Source: Pseudomonadota bacterium (GTDB lineage: Bacteria > Pseudomonadota > Alphaproteobacteria > Rhizobiales > Aestuariivirgaceae). Taken from it: 64,000 bases of DNA. This document shows, piece by piece, positions 27,810 to 37,603 of this stretch. The notes under the pieces were generated by a model that saw only the letters and a list, made by a program, of their open reading frames with translations, ran no database searches and was not told the DNA's origin. The translations under genes were made by a program, and so were the position numbers. The DNA is taken from NCBI GenBank assembly GCA_963205315.1, contig CAUJIO010000035.1, forward strand, positions 1 through 64,000. Direction: 5' to 3'. The stretch's first letter is position 1. Every line of letters starts with the position of its first letter.

Positions 27810-28031
27810 GTCCGTCCTCATTCATCTGGGGGCTGCTGATCTTCTGCCCGTGACCAAGTGATATCGCAGCCAAACCTACAGGACGCTGACAATTGGCCGG
27901 CAAATGCCGTCAGCCTCTCCAGCTGCTTGCGCCAATCCGCGCAAAGCAACGACAGTGCTTAACAGTCCATTAACGCCTTTCCCCACCGCACCGGCCACAA
28001 CGCCAGCGGCCGCTACGGCGCCGCGACAGGC

Positions 28032-29282
28032 TTATCCGGCCGTCTTGGCTGCCAGATAGTCCTGATCCAGGCTGGGCAATTCCCCGCCATGCAGAGTGGC
28101 CTCGAATCCGCGCAGGCGCTTGTAGACGGAAAGCAGATCGACAATGGTCGTCCACGATTTGACCAGATACTGGAATGAATCGCGGACTTGCCCGAAGGCA
28201 TTGAGGATCTGATTCATTGCCCCCAGCGTGATCTTGCCTGCGACGATGGTCGGAGCAAGAATGATATAGGGGAAGATATTGTCCGTCTGCAGATAGAATA
28301 TGCGTCCGACATTGAAATACATGTAGTTGAAATAAAGCCGGAAATAGTTGGTTCTGACAGCGGTGAAAAGTTCCGACAGCGTGGGCGGCCTGGCGCGGTC
28401 GGCGTTGTCTTCACCATAGACCAGCTCCTTGCGATAGGCGGCTTCGACTCTCTGGTTCCTGAATTCAAGCCCCGGCAAGCGCACGCCAATGATGGCGAGA
28501 AATGTGGTGCCAAAGATCGACCACAGGATTGCGACGACGACGAGCGGGTAGGGGATCGTACCCAGCAGGGGAATTTCAGTGATGTTCGCGGAAAGCCGGA
28601 GCAGCACGGGCAAGAAGGCGATCAGCGTCATGACTGCGTCAATCAGCGAGACACCGAGGCCCTCGACTGTCGAAGCAAACCGCATCGTGTCCTCCTGCAC
28701 GCGCTGCGAAGCGCCTTCGATGTGGCGCAGGCGATCCCAATTGGCGGTGTAGTAATCGTTCATCGCAGTCCGCCAGCGGAAAATGTAATGGCTGACGAAG
28801 AAGCGCGTGAGCACGCCGACCAATACCGCGATGAATGCGATGCCGGCGAAATGGATCAGCTCGCCATAGAATTGTGAGAGCGTCACCGGCGCGGACTTCG
28901 AGAGGGCCGCCTGGATGAGATCGTAGAATGGCCCGTACCAGTCGTTGATCGCCACGCTGACCTGAACCTGAAAATAGGTCACGAAGACGATCAGCGCCGA
29001 GCCCAGCACCGACCACGAGAACCACGGATGCGGCGCGAAGATCCGCCAGAAACCGGCGAACAGAGCCACGATCACGCCGAAGTAAATGTAAAACCACAGG
29101 AACGGCTTCGACCAGAACACCGTGGCCCCGATGATGGGCGGAGTGCCATCCGGCGGGTTCTCGAGACCGATGAGATGTCCCGCATCGCGCGCCACGAAGA
29201 ACCAGAACAGTACGCAGGCAAGCGTCCAGATGGCGGCGGACCAGAAGAACAAGCGGGGAGAGGGAAAGAACGATACGAACAT
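28032..29282 (-). CDS. sbmA: SbmA/BacA-family peptide transporter
   Basis: Proton-driven inner-membrane importer of peptide antibiotics and, in rhizobia, of host antimicrobial peptides. 416 residues, about eight membrane segments, no ATPase domain, which separates it from ABC transporters of the same membrane fold. Family motifs seen: [50 protein letters not shown], and [20 protein letters not shown]. The start at 29282 has GGAG about 11 bases upstream. BacA also affects very-long-chain fatty acid modification of lipid A in rhizobia. The short C-terminal tail ends YLAAKTAG. Confidence 0.92.
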   Translation of the reverse strand: MFVSFFPSPRLFFWSAAIWTLACVLFWFFVARDAGHLIGLENPPDGTPPIIGATVFWSKPFLWFYIYFGVIVALFAGFWRIFAPHPWFSWSVLGSALIVFVTYFQVQVSVAINDWYGPFYDLIQAALSKSAPVTLSQFYGELIHFAGIAFIAVLVGVLTRFFVSHYIFRWRTAMNDYYTANWDRLRHIEGASQRVQEDTMRFASTVEGLGVSLIDAVMTLIAFLPVLLRLSANITEIPLLGTIPYPLVVVAILWSIFGTTFLAIIGVRLPGLEFRNQRVEAAYRKELVYGEDNADRARPPTLSELFTAVRTNYFRLYFNYMYFNVGRIFYLQTDNIFPYIILAPTIVAGKITLGAMNQILNAFGQVRDSFQYLVKSWTTIVDLLSVYKRLRGFEATLHGGELPSLDQDYLAAKTAG

Positions 29283-29359
29283 TGCCGAAGCAGCTCCACA
29301 AGGAAATGGAGCGCCTGACTAGCACGGGTACCCGCTACCCGCCATTGCACGTTTTCGTG

Positions 29360-29716
29360 CTACTCGGCGGCGGTCCGCAACTGCCGGACCTGCTTGTTCT
29401 GGGGAGCGCGTGGCGCCATGGGGGGCTGCATCGGTTGGGGGACCGGCTCGCCTTTCATGTGCGACAGGTGTTCCTCGTTGCGCTGCCGGTCGGCCTCGTT
29501 CTCGGCGATCATGGCCGAGAAGATTTCGGCGATCAGCGCCTTCTGCTGGTCGGCCCAGCGTTCGACGCGGACGAGTTCCTCGTCGCGCTTCTTCGCCAGT
29601 TCCTTGATACGCGTGTCCAGCACGTCCCGCGTCAGCAGACGGTCCGACATCACCAGTTCGGTTTCCTGCCGCAGCTTGGTCATCAGTTCCTGGCTGAGAT
29701 TGACAACATCGAGCAT
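29360..29716 (-). CDS. Hypothetical coiled-coil protein
   Basis: 118 residues, unrecognised. MLDVVNLSQELMTKLRQETE opens a long charged helix rich in Arg, Glu and Lys (IKELAKKRDEELVRVERWAD), likely a coiled coil up to residue 90, followed by a Pro/Met-rich tail (VPQPMQPPMAPRAPQNK). The start 29716 has AAGG upstream; an ATG six codons earlier has none. It is divergent from the Rsm22-type gene. No function can be assigned. Confidence 0.6.
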   Translation of the reverse strand: MLDVVNLSQELMTKLRQETELVMSDRLLTRDVLDTRIKELAKKRDEELVRVERWADQQKALIAEIFSAMIAENEADRQRNEEHLSHMKGEPVPQPMQPPMAPRAPQNKQVRQLRTAAE

Positions 29717-29853
29717 GATAAGACGCCTTTCCATTTGATGGGATCAAGTCGAATTCATCCCGGATGCTGGTTGATTCCACAGTACACGGAGTATTGCGAG
29801 CTTTCTTGATTCCATTAGTGAATTGTTAAGGTTATCAAACGCGGGAGGACGCC

Positions 29854-30825
29854 GTGGCATTGCCCGGCCAATTGCAGGAAGCGGTGGAGCGCGAGCTGAC
29901 AGAATTGTCGGCCGGGGGCTTGCGCCGCGACGCTGAAGCCCTGACCCGCCATTATCGGGCGGGTGGCGTCTCCGGTCCGGCCGTGACACTGCCGGCCTAT
30001 CTTACCGTTCGCCTCCCTGCGACCTACGCTGCGGTGGACGCGGTGATGCAGGAACTGCGGCGGCGCTGTCCACGGCTGAGCCCCGCATCGATGCTCGATG
30101 CAGGGGCAGGGCCGGGTACGGCGAGCTGGGCTGCCGCCGGGAACTGGCCGGATCTTGCCGCCGTGACCTTCCTCGACATCGACCAGCGCTTTCTCTCTCT
30201 CGCCCAAAGCCTCGCCAGATCCGGTCCACCGGCCTTGGCCAAGGCGCGATGCGTGACCGGCAGCATTGACACATGGCCCGGTGCCGAGAAGGCCGACCTC
30301 GTGGTCGCGGCCTATGCCCTGGCCGAACTGCCGCTGGTTCGCATGGCTGAGGCCGCCCGTAACCTTTGGGCGGCGGCGGGACAGGCCCTGATCGTCGTGG
30401 AACCAGGAACCCCGCAGGGCTTTTCCCGCATCCGCGCTGTGCGGGTGGCGCTGCTGGCGGAGGGTGCGGTGCCGGCGGCGCCCTGTACCCATGCCTCCGC
30501 CTGCCCGATGGTGGGTGACGACTGGTGCCATTTCAGCGTCAGGCTGCAGCGCAGCCGCAGCCATATGCAGGCGAAATCGGCTCGCCTGCCGTTCGAGGAC
30601 GAGAAATACAGCTATCTGGCTGTGCTGCGGGATGGCGAGGTGGCAGGCGGCGCCCGGGTGATTGCGCCGCCTTTCGAGCGTAAGCCCGGAATCACCTTCA
30701 GGCTGTGCACTGCGGAAGGCCTCGATACTCGCCACGTTGCGCGCCGCGATGCCACAGCCTACAAGGCTTGCCGGAAAACTGGCTGGGGAGATCATTTCCC
30801 CGCCGACTGGGAGAACAAGGAATGA
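29854..30825 (+). CDS. Rsm22/METTL17-family small-subunit ribosome assembly factor
   Basis: 323 residues with a SAM-methyltransferase-like fold: motif I is MLDAGAGPGTASWAA and the following acidic loop is FLDIDQRF. Four cysteines are spaced as in the family's reported iron-sulfur site: C211, C217, C225 (PCTHASACPM, DWCHF) and C285 (FRLC). Eukaryotic members act on mitochondrial small-subunit assembly; bacterial ones are mostly unstudied. Also seen: FEDEKYSYLAVLR and VIAPPFERKPGITF. It overlaps the next gene by four bases (ATGA), suggesting coupled expression. The cluster assignment is inference from spacing. Confidence 0.85.
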   Translation: MALPGQLQEAVERELTELSAGGLRRDAEALTRHYRAGGVSGPAVTLPAYLTVRLPATYAAVDAVMQELRRRCPRLSPASMLDAGAGPGTASWAAAGNWPDLAAVTFLDIDQRFLSLAQSLARSGPPALAKARCVTGSIDTWPGAEKADLVVAAYALAELPLVRMAEAARNLWAAAGQALIVVEPGTPQGFSRIRAVRVALLAEGAVPAAPCTHASACPMVGDDWCHFSVRLQRSRSHMQAKSARLPFEDEKYSYLAVLRDGEVAGGARVIAPPFERKPGITFRLCTAEGLDTRHVARRDATAYKACRKTGWGDHFPADWENKE

Positions 30826-31208
30826 CCCGCAGGCAGATTTCATCGGGATCGAAGTTCGAGGCCGAGATCGGCTATTCCCGCGCGATCGTCGATGGCGACT
30901 GGATCTGGGTCGCAGGCACCACCGGCTTCAACTACGACACCATGACGATTTCCGATGATGTTGCCGAGCAGGCCGAACAGACATTGAAGAACATCAAGGC
31001 GGCGATGGAAAAAGCCGGTTTCGCGCTCGCCGATGTGGTGCGCGCCAACTACATCCTCCCCAGGGCTGAGGACTTCGAACCCTGCTGGCCCGTGCTGCGC
31101 AAATATTTCGGCGACATCCGTCCGGCCTCCACGATGATCGTGGCCGGCCTCGCCGATCCGCGCATGAAGATCGAAATCGAAGTGACGGGGAAAAAGCGCC
31201 AGAGCTAG
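30822..31208 (+). CDS. Rid-family (YjgF/UK114) protein, lacking the RidA arginine
   Basis: 128 residues. MTRRQISSGSKFEAEIGYSR, then WVAGTTGFNY, QAEQTLKNIKAAMEKAGFAL and the C-terminal strand MKIEIEVTG give the chorismate-mutase-like trimer fold of Rid proteins. The usual catalytic arginine in PARS is replaced: the matching stretch reads RPASTMIVAGL. So imine deaminase activity of the RidA type is doubtful; it may belong to another Rid subfamily. ATG 30822 overlaps the Rsm22-type stop by four bases. It is followed by tRNA-Asp. Confidence 0.85.
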   Translation: MTRRQISSGSKFEAEIGYSRAIVDGDWIWVAGTTGFNYDTMTISDDVAEQAEQTLKNIKAAMEKAGFALADVVRANYILPRAEDFEPCWPVLRKYFGDIRPASTMIVAGLADPRMKIEIEVTGKKRQS

Positions 31209-31253
31209 CTTGACAGGCTGTGGAGCCTACTTTAACAGGCGCCACATTGGATT

Positions 31254-31330
31254 GCGGGAGTAGCTCAGTTGGTTAGAGCGTCGGCCTGTCACGCCGAAGG
31301 TCGCGGGTTCGAGCCCCGTCTCTCGCGCCA
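31254..31330 (+). tRNA. tRNA-Asp (anticodon GUC)
   Basis: 77 bases with encoded CCA. The acceptor GCGGGAG (31254-31260) pairs with CTCTCGC (31320-31326) with one G-T pair; the anticodon stem TCGGC/GCCGA encloses CTGTCAC, anticodon GUC; the T arm has GGTTCGAGCCC. Confidence 0.97.
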
Positions 31331-31346
31331 TCCAGTCTGATACGAA

Positions 31347-31372
31347 AAGGGCCGCCCTTCGGGGCGGCCCTT
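31347..31372. terminator. Bidirectional terminator-type hairpin after tRNA-Asp
   Basis: The arms AAGGGCCGCCC (31347-31357) and GGGCGGCCCTT (31362-31372) pair perfectly with a TTCG tetraloop. It separates tRNA-Asp from the convergent HdeA-like gene and can serve both. Confidence 0.85.
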
Positions 31373-31397
31373 CGTCGTTTGCGGCATAGGTCTGTTG

Positions 31398-31688
31398 TTA
31401 CTGCCCCATGATTTCCGTAGCGGCCGACAGGATGCCGACATCCGGATTGGCACCACAATATTCACCGATCTTGGTGCCGAGTGATTCCATCGCCGTGAGG
31501 TCCATGGTTGTGGTTCCGGCCTGTCCACCAGCGTAGCCCAGCAGCCATGTGAACAGGAAACCGGCGTCGTCCTGATTCATTGTCGCCAGCTCGGAACATT
31601 TCACGGTGGCGAGATCGATGGTCTCGGCCGATGCGGGAGTCGCGAAGCCGATGGCCGCCAGCGCTGCTGCGGCGAGTATCCGTCTCAT
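31398..31688 (-). CDS. HdeA/HdeB-family periplasmic protein
   Basis: 95 residues. Signal peptide MRRILAAAALAAIGFATPAS cut at ASA-E. The mature chain of about 73 residues has two cysteines (VKCSEL and GEYCGAN) placed like the single disulfide of HdeA, and the family motif MNQDDAGFLFTWLLGYAGGQ. HdeA is an acid-stress chaperone that unfolds at low pH; whether this homologue does that is not known. ATG 31688 has GAGG upstream. It is divergent from the nuo operon. Confidence 0.85.
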   Translation of the reverse strand: MRRILAAAALAAIGFATPASAETIDLATVKCSELATMNQDDAGFLFTWLLGYAGGQAGTTTMDLTAMESLGTKIGEYCGANPDVGILSAATEIMGQ

Positions 31689-31904
31689 GGGTATCCTCGT
31701 TGTTTGGGGTATTTTGTCGCGCCCGGGAGTTGGGCGGGGGCAATACGGCATGCTTTGCTGATTCTGTCCATGAGACGGAAGCCATGGCACACTCGTCACT
31801 GAACGATGACAAGTGTGCCGAAACGCTTGCGGTACATGTTGCGGTGCGCTACCAAGCGGCGGAATCTCGCCCGGCCTTGCGGGCGTGGGGTGGGGCGGAA
31901 GAAA

Positions 31905-32270
31905 ATGCCGGAACTGCTGAGAGACTACCTGCCGATCGTCATCTTCATGGCCGTGGCGCTTGGACTGTCATTGGTCCTTTTGATCACGCCGCTCCTGATT
32001 GCGTTCCGCAATCCGGACCCGGAAAAGCTGTCGGCCTATGAGTGCGGCTTCAACGCGTTCGACGATGCGCGCATGAAATTCGATGTGCGGTTCTATCTCG
32101 TCTCCATCCTCTTCATCATTTTCGATCTCGAAGTGGCGTTCCTCTTCCCGTGGGCTGTATCGCTCAAGGAAGTCGGCGTCTTCGGTTTCTGGTCGATGAT
32201 GATCTTCCTTGGCATTCTTACCATCGGCTTCATCTACGAATGGCGGAAAGGGGCCCTCGAATGGGACTGA
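31905..32270 (+). CDS. nuoA: NADH-quinone oxidoreductase subunit A
   Basis: Membrane subunit of complex I, first gene of the operon. 121 residues, three membrane helices (about 10-30, 65-87, 95-115). The conserved loop [20 protein letters not shown] between helices 1 and 2 and FLVSILFI-like helix 2 ([20 protein letters not shown]) are diagnostic. ATG 31905 was chosen by family N-terminus, with GGGGCGGAA upstream. It overlaps nuoB by ten bases. The 216-base gap upstream must hold the operon promoter. Confidence 0.97.
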   Translation: MPELLRDYLPIVIFMAVALGLSLVLLITPLLIAFRNPDPEKLSAYECGFNAFDDARMKFDVRFYLVSILFIIFDLEVAFLFPWAVSLKEVGVFGFWSMMIFLGILTIGFIYEWRKGALEWD

Positions 32271-32785
32271 TCGAACAGGCCACCCCGGAACAGCGCGAGT
32301 ATTTCAGCGACATCAACGCCGAACTCGCCGACAAGGGCTTTCTCGTCACCGCTTCCGATGACCTTATCAACTGGGCCCGCACCGGCTCGCTGATGTGGAT
32401 GACCTTTGGCCTTGCCTGCTGCGCCGTCGAAATGATGCAGGCCTCGATGCCGCGCTATGACGTCGAGCGCTTCGGTTTTGCGCCGCGCGCCTCGCCGCGC
32501 CAGTCGGACGTGATGATCGTCGCCGGCACGCTGACCAACAAGATGGCGCCGGCGCTGCGCAAGGTCTACGACCAGATGCCGGAGCCGCGCTATGTCATCT
32601 CCATGGGCTCATGCGCCAATGGCGGCGGCTATTATCACTATTCCTATTCCGTGGTGCGCGGTTGCGATCGCATTGTGCCCGTCGACATCTATATCCCGGG
32701 CTGCCCGCCCACAGCCGAGGCGCTGGTCTATGGCATTCTGCAATTGCAGAAGAAGATCCGCCGCACCGGAACGATCGAGCGCTGA
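32261..32785 (+). CDS. nuoB: NADH-quinone oxidoreductase subunit B
   Basis: Carries the last iron-sulfur cluster (N2) that passes electrons to quinone. 174 residues. Cluster ligands are the adjacent cysteines in [11 protein letters not shown], then SMGSCANGG and [14 protein letters not shown] 32261 overlaps the end of nuoA, and its stop overlaps nuoC by one base (TGATG), so translation is coupled. Confidence 0.98.
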   Translation: MGLIEQATPEQREYFSDINAELADKGFLVTASDDLINWARTGSLMWMTFGLACCAVEMMQASMPRYDVERFGFAPRASPRQSDVMIVAGTLTNKMAPALRKVYDQMPEPRYVISMGSCANGGGYYHYSYSVVRGCDRIVPVDIYIPGCPPTAEALVYGILQLQKKIRRTGTIER

Positions 32786-33387
32786 TGATGGCTGAGACAC
32801 TTGCGGAACTGGGCGAACTGATCGCCGCGAAACTCGGATCGAAGGTCACCGGCACCAAGCTGGAATATGGCGAACTGACCATCGCCGCCAACGCCGCCGA
32901 CATTGCCGCGGTGCTGACCTTCCTGCGCGACGACAAGGACTGCGGCTTCGTCTGCTTCATTGACATCTGCGGCGCCGATTACCCGGAGCGCGAGCAGCGC
33001 TTCGACGTCGTCTATCACCTGCTCGCGCCCTACAAGAACCGCCGCATCCGCGTCAAGGTTCAGGCCGATGAAGACACGCCGGTGCCGAGCGTCATCGATG
33101 TCTTTCCGTCCGCCAATTGGTACGAGCGCGAGGTCTTCGATCTCTATGGCGTGCTGTTCTCAGGCCACCCGGATCTGCGCCGCATCCTGACCGACTACGG
33201 TTTCGCAGGCCATCCGCTCAGGAAGGACTTCCCGCTGACCGGCTATGTCGAAGTACGCTACGACGACGAGGCCAAGCGAGTCGTCTATGAACCGGTGAAG
33301 CTCGTGCAGGAATTCCGCAGCTTTGATTATCTCTCGCCGTGGGAAGGCACAGAGTATGTGCTGCCGGGCGATGAAAAGGCGAAGTGA
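32785..33387 (+). CDS. nuoC: NADH-quinone oxidoreductase subunit C
   Basis: Peripheral-arm subunit of complex I, separate from NuoD as in most alphaproteobacteria. 200 residues. The signature [20 protein letters not shown] and [20 protein letters not shown] are present. Two start codons are adjacent (32785 and 32788); the first overlaps the nuoB stop by one base and was chosen. Its stop overlaps the nuoD start. Confidence 0.97.
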   Translation: MMAETLAELGELIAAKLGSKVTGTKLEYGELTIAANAADIAAVLTFLRDDKDCGFVCFIDICGADYPEREQRFDVVYHLLAPYKNRRIRVKVQADEDTPVPSVIDVFPSANWYEREVFDLYGVLFSGHPDLRRILTDYGFAGHPLRKDFPLTGYVEVRYDDEAKRVVYEPVKLVQEFRSFDYLSPWEGTEYVLPGDEKAK

Positions 33388-34574
33388 TGTCTGAAGCAGT
33401 CAGAAACTTCTCGATCAATTTTGGACCGCAGCATCCGGCGGCCCACGGCGTTCTGCGCCTCGTCCTCGAACTGGACGGCGAGGTATGCACCCGCGTCGAC
33501 CCGCATATCGGCCTGCTGCATCGCGGCACCGAAAAGCTGATCGAGGCCAAGACCTATCTCCAGGCCGTGCCCTATTTCGACCGCCTCGACTACGTGGCGC
33601 CGATGAACCAGGAACACGCCTATGCCCTGGCCGTCGAGAAGCTGCTGGGCATCTCGGTGCCGAAGCGCGGGCAATTGATCCGTGTGCTGTATTCCGAAAT
33701 CGGACGCTTGCTGTCGCATCTCTTGAATGTCACCACGCAGGCCATGGACGTCGGCGCCCTGACGCCGCCGCTCTGGGGCTTCGAGGAACGCGAGAAGCTG
33801 ATGGTGTTCTACGAGCGCGCCTCAGGCTCGCGCATGCATGCGGCCTATGTGCGGCCCGGCGGAGTGCACCAGGACATTCCACAGCAGCTCATCGACGACA
33901 TCGGCATCTTCTGCGACCACCACAACAAGGTGCTGGACGATATCGAAGGCCTGCTCACCGACAACCGCATCTTCAAGCAGCGCAACGTCGACATCGGCGT
34001 CGTCAGCTTGAAGGAATGCTTCGAGTGGGGCTTCTCCGGCGTCATGGTGCGAGGCTCCGGTGCAGCCTGGGACCTGCGCAAGGCCCAGCCCTACGAGTGC
34101 TATTCGGAAATGGATTTCGACATTCCGATCGGCAAGAACGGCGACTGCTACGACCGCTACCTGATCCGCATGCAGGAAATGCGCGAGTCGGTGAAGATCA
34201 TGAAGCAGTGCGTCGAGCAGCTTTCCGGCAAGGAGAAGACCGGTCCGGTGTCGTCGACCGACGGCAAGGTGGTGCCGCCGAAGCGGGGCGAGATGAAGCG
34301 CTCGATGGAAGCGCTGATCCATCACTTCAAGCTCTACACCGAAGGCTACAAGGTGCCGGAAGGCGAGGTCTATGCCGCCGTCGAAGCGCCGAAGGGCGAG
34401 TTCGGCGTCTATCTGGTCAGCGACGGTTCCAACAAGCCGTACCGCTGCCGCATCCGTGCCCCGGGCTTCGCGCATCTGCAGGCCATGGACCACATCTGCC
34501 GCGGCCACATGCTGGCCGACGTCTCGGCGGTCCTGGGTTCTCTCGATATCGTTTTTGGTGAGGTGGACCGGTGA
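33387..34574 (+). CDS. nuoD: NADH-quinone oxidoreductase subunit D
   Basis: Hydrogenase-large-subunit-like protein forming the quinone site with NuoB. 395 residues. The N-terminus [20 protein letters not shown] and [16 protein letters not shown] are diagnostic; the quinone-binding His/Tyr region lies at [11 protein letters not shown] and PYFDRLDY. The C-terminus ends FGEVDR. The start at 33387 overlaps the nuoC stop by one base. Its stop overlaps the small cysteine-rich gene by one base. Confidence 0.98.
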   Translation: MSEAVRNFSINFGPQHPAAHGVLRLVLELDGEVCTRVDPHIGLLHRGTEKLIEAKTYLQAVPYFDRLDYVAPMNQEHAYALAVEKLLGISVPKRGQLIRVLYSEIGRLLSHLLNVTTQAMDVGALTPPLWGFEEREKLMVFYERASGSRMHAAYVRPGGVHQDIPQQLIDDIGIFCDHHNKVLDDIEGLLTDNRIFKQRNVDIGVVSLKECFEWGFSGVMVRGSGAAWDLRKAQPYECYSEMDFDIPIGKNGDCYDRYLIRMQEMRESVKIMKQCVEQLSGKEKTGPVSSTDGKVVPPKRGEMKRSMEALIHHFKLYTEGYKVPEGEVYAAVEAPKGEFGVYLVSDGSNKPYRCRIRAPGFAHLQAMDHICRGHMLADVSAVLGSLDIVFGEVDR

Positions 34575-34831
34575 TGGCTGGTTCGTGCGAAAAACATGGG
34601 CCGCAAGACGACTGGTCCGGCGTTTGTCGAAATGTCGGCGATGCGCTTAAGGAAGGTCGTTCCGTCGGTTTCAACTGGGGCGTAGATGATGGGTTCTACT
34701 GGGCCTTTTGCGATGAATGCCAAACACTGACTTTAAACGGCGAAAAGAGGGTTCATGATCTCGTGCCGCTCTGCAAGGGGTGCTTCGCAGAAGCGCGGCT
34801 CTTGAACGGAAATCCAGAGGCTTTGCAATGA
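34574..34831 (+). CDS. Small cysteine-rich protein embedded between nuoD and nuoE
   Basis: 85 residues, not a complex I core subunit. It has C5, H8, C18, then CDEC (C46, C49) and CKGC (C67, C70), a pattern suited to one or two zinc sites. The centre reads [20 protein letters not shown]. It starts with a one-base overlap on the nuoD stop and ends with a four-base ATGA overlap on nuoE, so it is fully built into the operon. It may be an assembly factor or regulator; no family is recognised. Confidence 0.8.
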   Translation: MAGSCEKHGPQDDWSGVCRNVGDALKEGRSVGFNWGVDDGFYWAFCDECQTLTLNGEKRVHDLVPLCKGCFAEARLLNGNPEALQ

Positions 34832-36285
34832 GCGTCCGTCGTCTTCATTCCGTTCAGCCTGAAGGCAGCTTTGCCTTCAATCCTGAAAACCTGGCCTGGG
34901 CCAAGCAGACCATCGCCAAGTATCCGGCGGGCAAGCAGGCCTCGGCCGTCATTCCGCTGCTGTGGCGCGCCCAGGAGCAGAACGACAACTGGGTGTCGAA
35001 GCCGGTGATCGAGTACATCGGCGAGATGCTGGGGCTCTCCTACATCCGCGTGCTCGAGGTCGCCACCTTCTACACCATGTTCCAGCTCGCTCCCGTGGGG
35101 AAGAAGGCGCACATCCAGGTGTGCGGCACGACGCCCTGCATGCTGCGTGGCGCCGAGGACCTCAAGAAGGTCTGTCAGCACAAGATCCACCATGAGCCGC
35201 ATCACCTGTCGGACGATGGCGATTTCTCGTGGGAAGAAGTTGAATGCCTCGGCGCCTGCGTGAACGCGCCGATGGTGCAGATCTTCAAGGACACTTACGA
35301 GGACCTCACACCCGCCTCGCTGGAAAAGCTGATCGATGATCTGGCCGCCGGCAAGAAGGTGAAGGTTGGTCCGCAGATCGACCGCCATCATGCCGCTGCC
35401 GAAGGTGGCCCATCGACGCTGACCGATCCCGATCTCTACAAGGGCAACCGCAGCTTCACGCGCGTGGAACCGCCACCGCCGCCGCCGCCGGCTGATGTAG
35501 CACCTGCTGCCGCGCCCGCCGCCGCTGTCGCGCCCGCAGCCGCTGCCGCCGTTGTCGTACCGGCGGGCACGCCGGCGCCTGCTGCTGCCGCGCCGAAGCC
35601 GGAAGACATCCGCCCCGTGACACCCGCTGCCGCAGCCGCGAGCGCCCAGAAGGCCGAGGCCGTCAAGAAGGAAGAGGCATCTTCCGCACCCGGCACGGTG
35701 ACGACAGAAAAGGCGCAGGCCGAGACCGGCATCGTCCGTGTCACCAAGGATGACGTGGTGAAGAGCACGACGCCAACACCGCTGTCCGAGAAGAAGCCCG
35801 TCGAGATCACCAACCCGCAGGCTCCGGAACCGATCAAGCTGGCGGAACAGAAGCCGCAGCCGGCCCGCGCCGCAGAAGCCAAGGCCGCCGTAAAGCCGAT
35901 GGCCGAGGTCAAGCCGGTCGAGATCACCAATCCCAAGGCACCAGAGCCGATCAAGCTCGCCGAGCAGAAGCCGCAACCGGCTCGCGCTCCGTCACCTGAT
36001 GGCAAGCCCGAATTGCTGAAGAAGCCGAAGGGCGGCAAGGGCGACGACCTGAAGCTCATCTGGGGCGTTGGCCCGAAGCTCGAGACGATGCTGAACACCA
36101 TGGGCATCTGGCATTTCGATCAGATCGCGTCATGGACCGCCAGGGAACTGGCGTGGGTCGACGAGCGGCTTGAAGGCTTCAGGGGCCGCGCCAAGCGCGA
36201 CGACTGGGTGAAGCAATCCAAGAAACTTGCGACCGGCTGGCGCCCCGAAAACGCCGTCGGCGACAAGCCCACGAAGAAGAAGTGA
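34828..36285 (+). CDS. nuoE: NADH-quinone oxidoreductase subunit E with long C-terminal extension
   Basis: 485 residues, against about 170-240 for the core subunit. The thioredoxin-like [2Fe-2S] domain (1-200) holds C99, C104, C140, C144 ([22 protein letters not shown]). The extension has a proline run ([12 protein letters not shown]), an Ala/Pro linker, a 25-residue direct repeat (each containing [21 protein letters not shown]) at 35797-35871 and 35914-35988, and a C-terminal helix-hairpin-helix-like domain ([20 protein letters not shown]). Similar tails occur in other alphaproteobacterial NuoE. The role of the tail is unknown. ATG 34828 overlaps the previous stop. Confidence 0.95.
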   Translation: MSVRRLHSVQPEGSFAFNPENLAWAKQTIAKYPAGKQASAVIPLLWRAQEQNDNWVSKPVIEYIGEMLGLSYIRVLEVATFYTMFQLAPVGKKAHIQVCGTTPCMLRGAEDLKKVCQHKIHHEPHHLSDDGDFSWEEVECLGACVNAPMVQIFKDTYEDLTPASLEKLIDDLAAGKKVKVGPQIDRHHAAAEGGPSTLTDPDLYKGNRSFTRVEPPPPPPPADVAPAAAPAAAVAPAAAAAVVVPAGTPAPAAAAPKPEDIRPVTPAAAAASAQKAEAVKKEEASSAPGTVTTEKAQAETGIVRVTKDDVVKSTTPTPLSEKKPVEITNPQAPEPIKLAEQKPQPARAAEAKAAVKPMAEVKPVEITNPKAPEPIKLAEQKPQPARAPSPDGKPELLKKPKGGKGDDLKLIWGVGPKLETMLNTMGIWHFDQIASWTARELAWVDERLEGFRGRAKRDDWVKQSKKLATGWRPENAVGDKPTKKK

Positions 36286-36294
36286 GGATAGGCG

Positions 36295-37599
36295 ATGCTC
36301 GCTGACAAGGACCGCATCTTCACCAACATCTACGGCTTCCACGACTGGGGCCTCGATGGCGCCAAGAAGCGTGGCTGCTGGAATGGAACCAAGGGTTTCA
36401 TCGACAAGGGCCGCGACTGGATGGTCAATGAGATGAAGGCCTCAGGCCTTCGTGGCCGCGGCGGTGCGGGCTTCCCCACCGGCCTCAAGTGGTCCTTCAT
36501 GCCGAAGGTCATCGGCGAGCGTCCGCACTATCTCGTCGTCAATGCGGATGAATCCGAGCCCGGCACCTGCAAGGATCGCGAGATCCTGCGTCACGAACCG
36601 CATCTGCTGGTGGAAGGCTGCCTGATCGCCGGTGCCGCCATGGGTTGCCACACCGCCTACATCTATGTGCGCGGCGAATTTATCCGCGAGCGCGAGCATC
36701 TGCAGGCCGCCGTCGACCAGGCCTATGAGGCGCGCCTCATCGGCAAGAACAACGTCCATGGCTGGGACTTCGACGTCGTCGTCCACCATGGCGCTGGCGC
36801 CTATATCTGCGGCGAAGAAACCGCCATGCTCGAAAGCCTTGAAGGCAAGAAGGGCCAGCCGCGCATGAAGCCGCCGTTCCCGGCCAACGTCGGCCTCTAT
36901 GGCGCACCGACGACGGTGAACAACGTCGAGTCGATTGCGGTTGCCGGAACCATCATGCGCCGTGGCGCCACCTGGTTCTCGAGCCTGGGGCGCCCCAACA
37001 ATGTCGGCACCAAGCTGTTCTGCATCTCAGGCCACGTCAACAAGCCCTGCGTCGTGGAAGAGGAACTGGGCCTGACCTTCCGTGAACTGATCGAACGCCA
37101 CGCCGGTGGCGTGCGCGGCGGCTGGGACAATCTCCTGGCCGTCATCCCCGGCGGCTCGTCGGTCCGCATGGTGCCGGCAGCGCAGATCATCGACACGCCG
37201 ATGGATTTTGACTCGCTGTCGAAGCTGCGCTCGGGGCTTGGCACCGCCGCCGTCATCGTCATGGACAAGTCGACCGACCTGATCAAGGCGATTGCCCGGC
37301 TTGCCTATTTCTACAAGCACGAGTCCTGCGGCCAGTGCACGCCCTGCCGCGAAGGCACGGGCTGGATGTGGCGCGTCATGACCCGCATGGCCGAAGGCCG
37401 CGCCGAGAAGCGCGAGATCGACATGCTCTTGGACGTCTCGAAGCAGATCGAGGGCCATACGATTTGCGCGCTCGGCGATGCCGCCGCCTGGCCGATCCAG
37501 GGCCTCATCACCCACTTCCGCCATGTGATCGAGGAACGTATCGACCAGTATTCAGCCAACCCCGATCATGACGGCGCCGTGCGCCACGCGGCGGAGTAA
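36295..37599 (+). CDS. nuoF: NADH-quinone oxidoreductase subunit F
   Basis: NADH-binding flavoprotein subunit. 434 residues. The FMN/NADH region has [20 protein letters not shown] and [16 protein letters not shown]; the [4Fe-4S] N3 ligands are in [15 protein letters not shown] plus the later [13 protein letters not shown]. It starts nine bases after nuoE and is followed five bases later by a small exported-protein gene rather than nuoG. Confidence 0.98.
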   Translation: MLADKDRIFTNIYGFHDWGLDGAKKRGCWNGTKGFIDKGRDWMVNEMKASGLRGRGGAGFPTGLKWSFMPKVIGERPHYLVVNADESEPGTCKDREILRHEPHLLVEGCLIAGAAMGCHTAYIYVRGEFIREREHLQAAVDQAYEARLIGKNNVHGWDFDVVVHHGAGAYICGEETAMLESLEGKKGQPRMKPPFPANVGLYGAPTTVNNVESIAVAGTIMRRGATWFSSLGRPNNVGTKLFCISGHVNKPCVVEEELGLTFRELIERHAGGVRGGWDNLLAVIPGGSSVRMVPAAQIIDTPMDFDSLSKLRSGLGTAAVIVMDKSTDLIKAIARLAYFYKHESCGQCTPCREGTGWMWRVMTRMAEGRAEKREIDMLLDVSKQIEGHTICALGDAAAWPIQGLITHFRHVIEERIDQYSANPDHDGAVRHAAE

Positions 37600-37603
37600 T
37601 CCG

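Noticed and set aside
27549-27839. Plus-strand frame with Ala/Val repeats opposite the acidic RTX gene
   Set aside because: The apparent repeats are the antisense reading of GGxGxD codons; no ribosome binding site.
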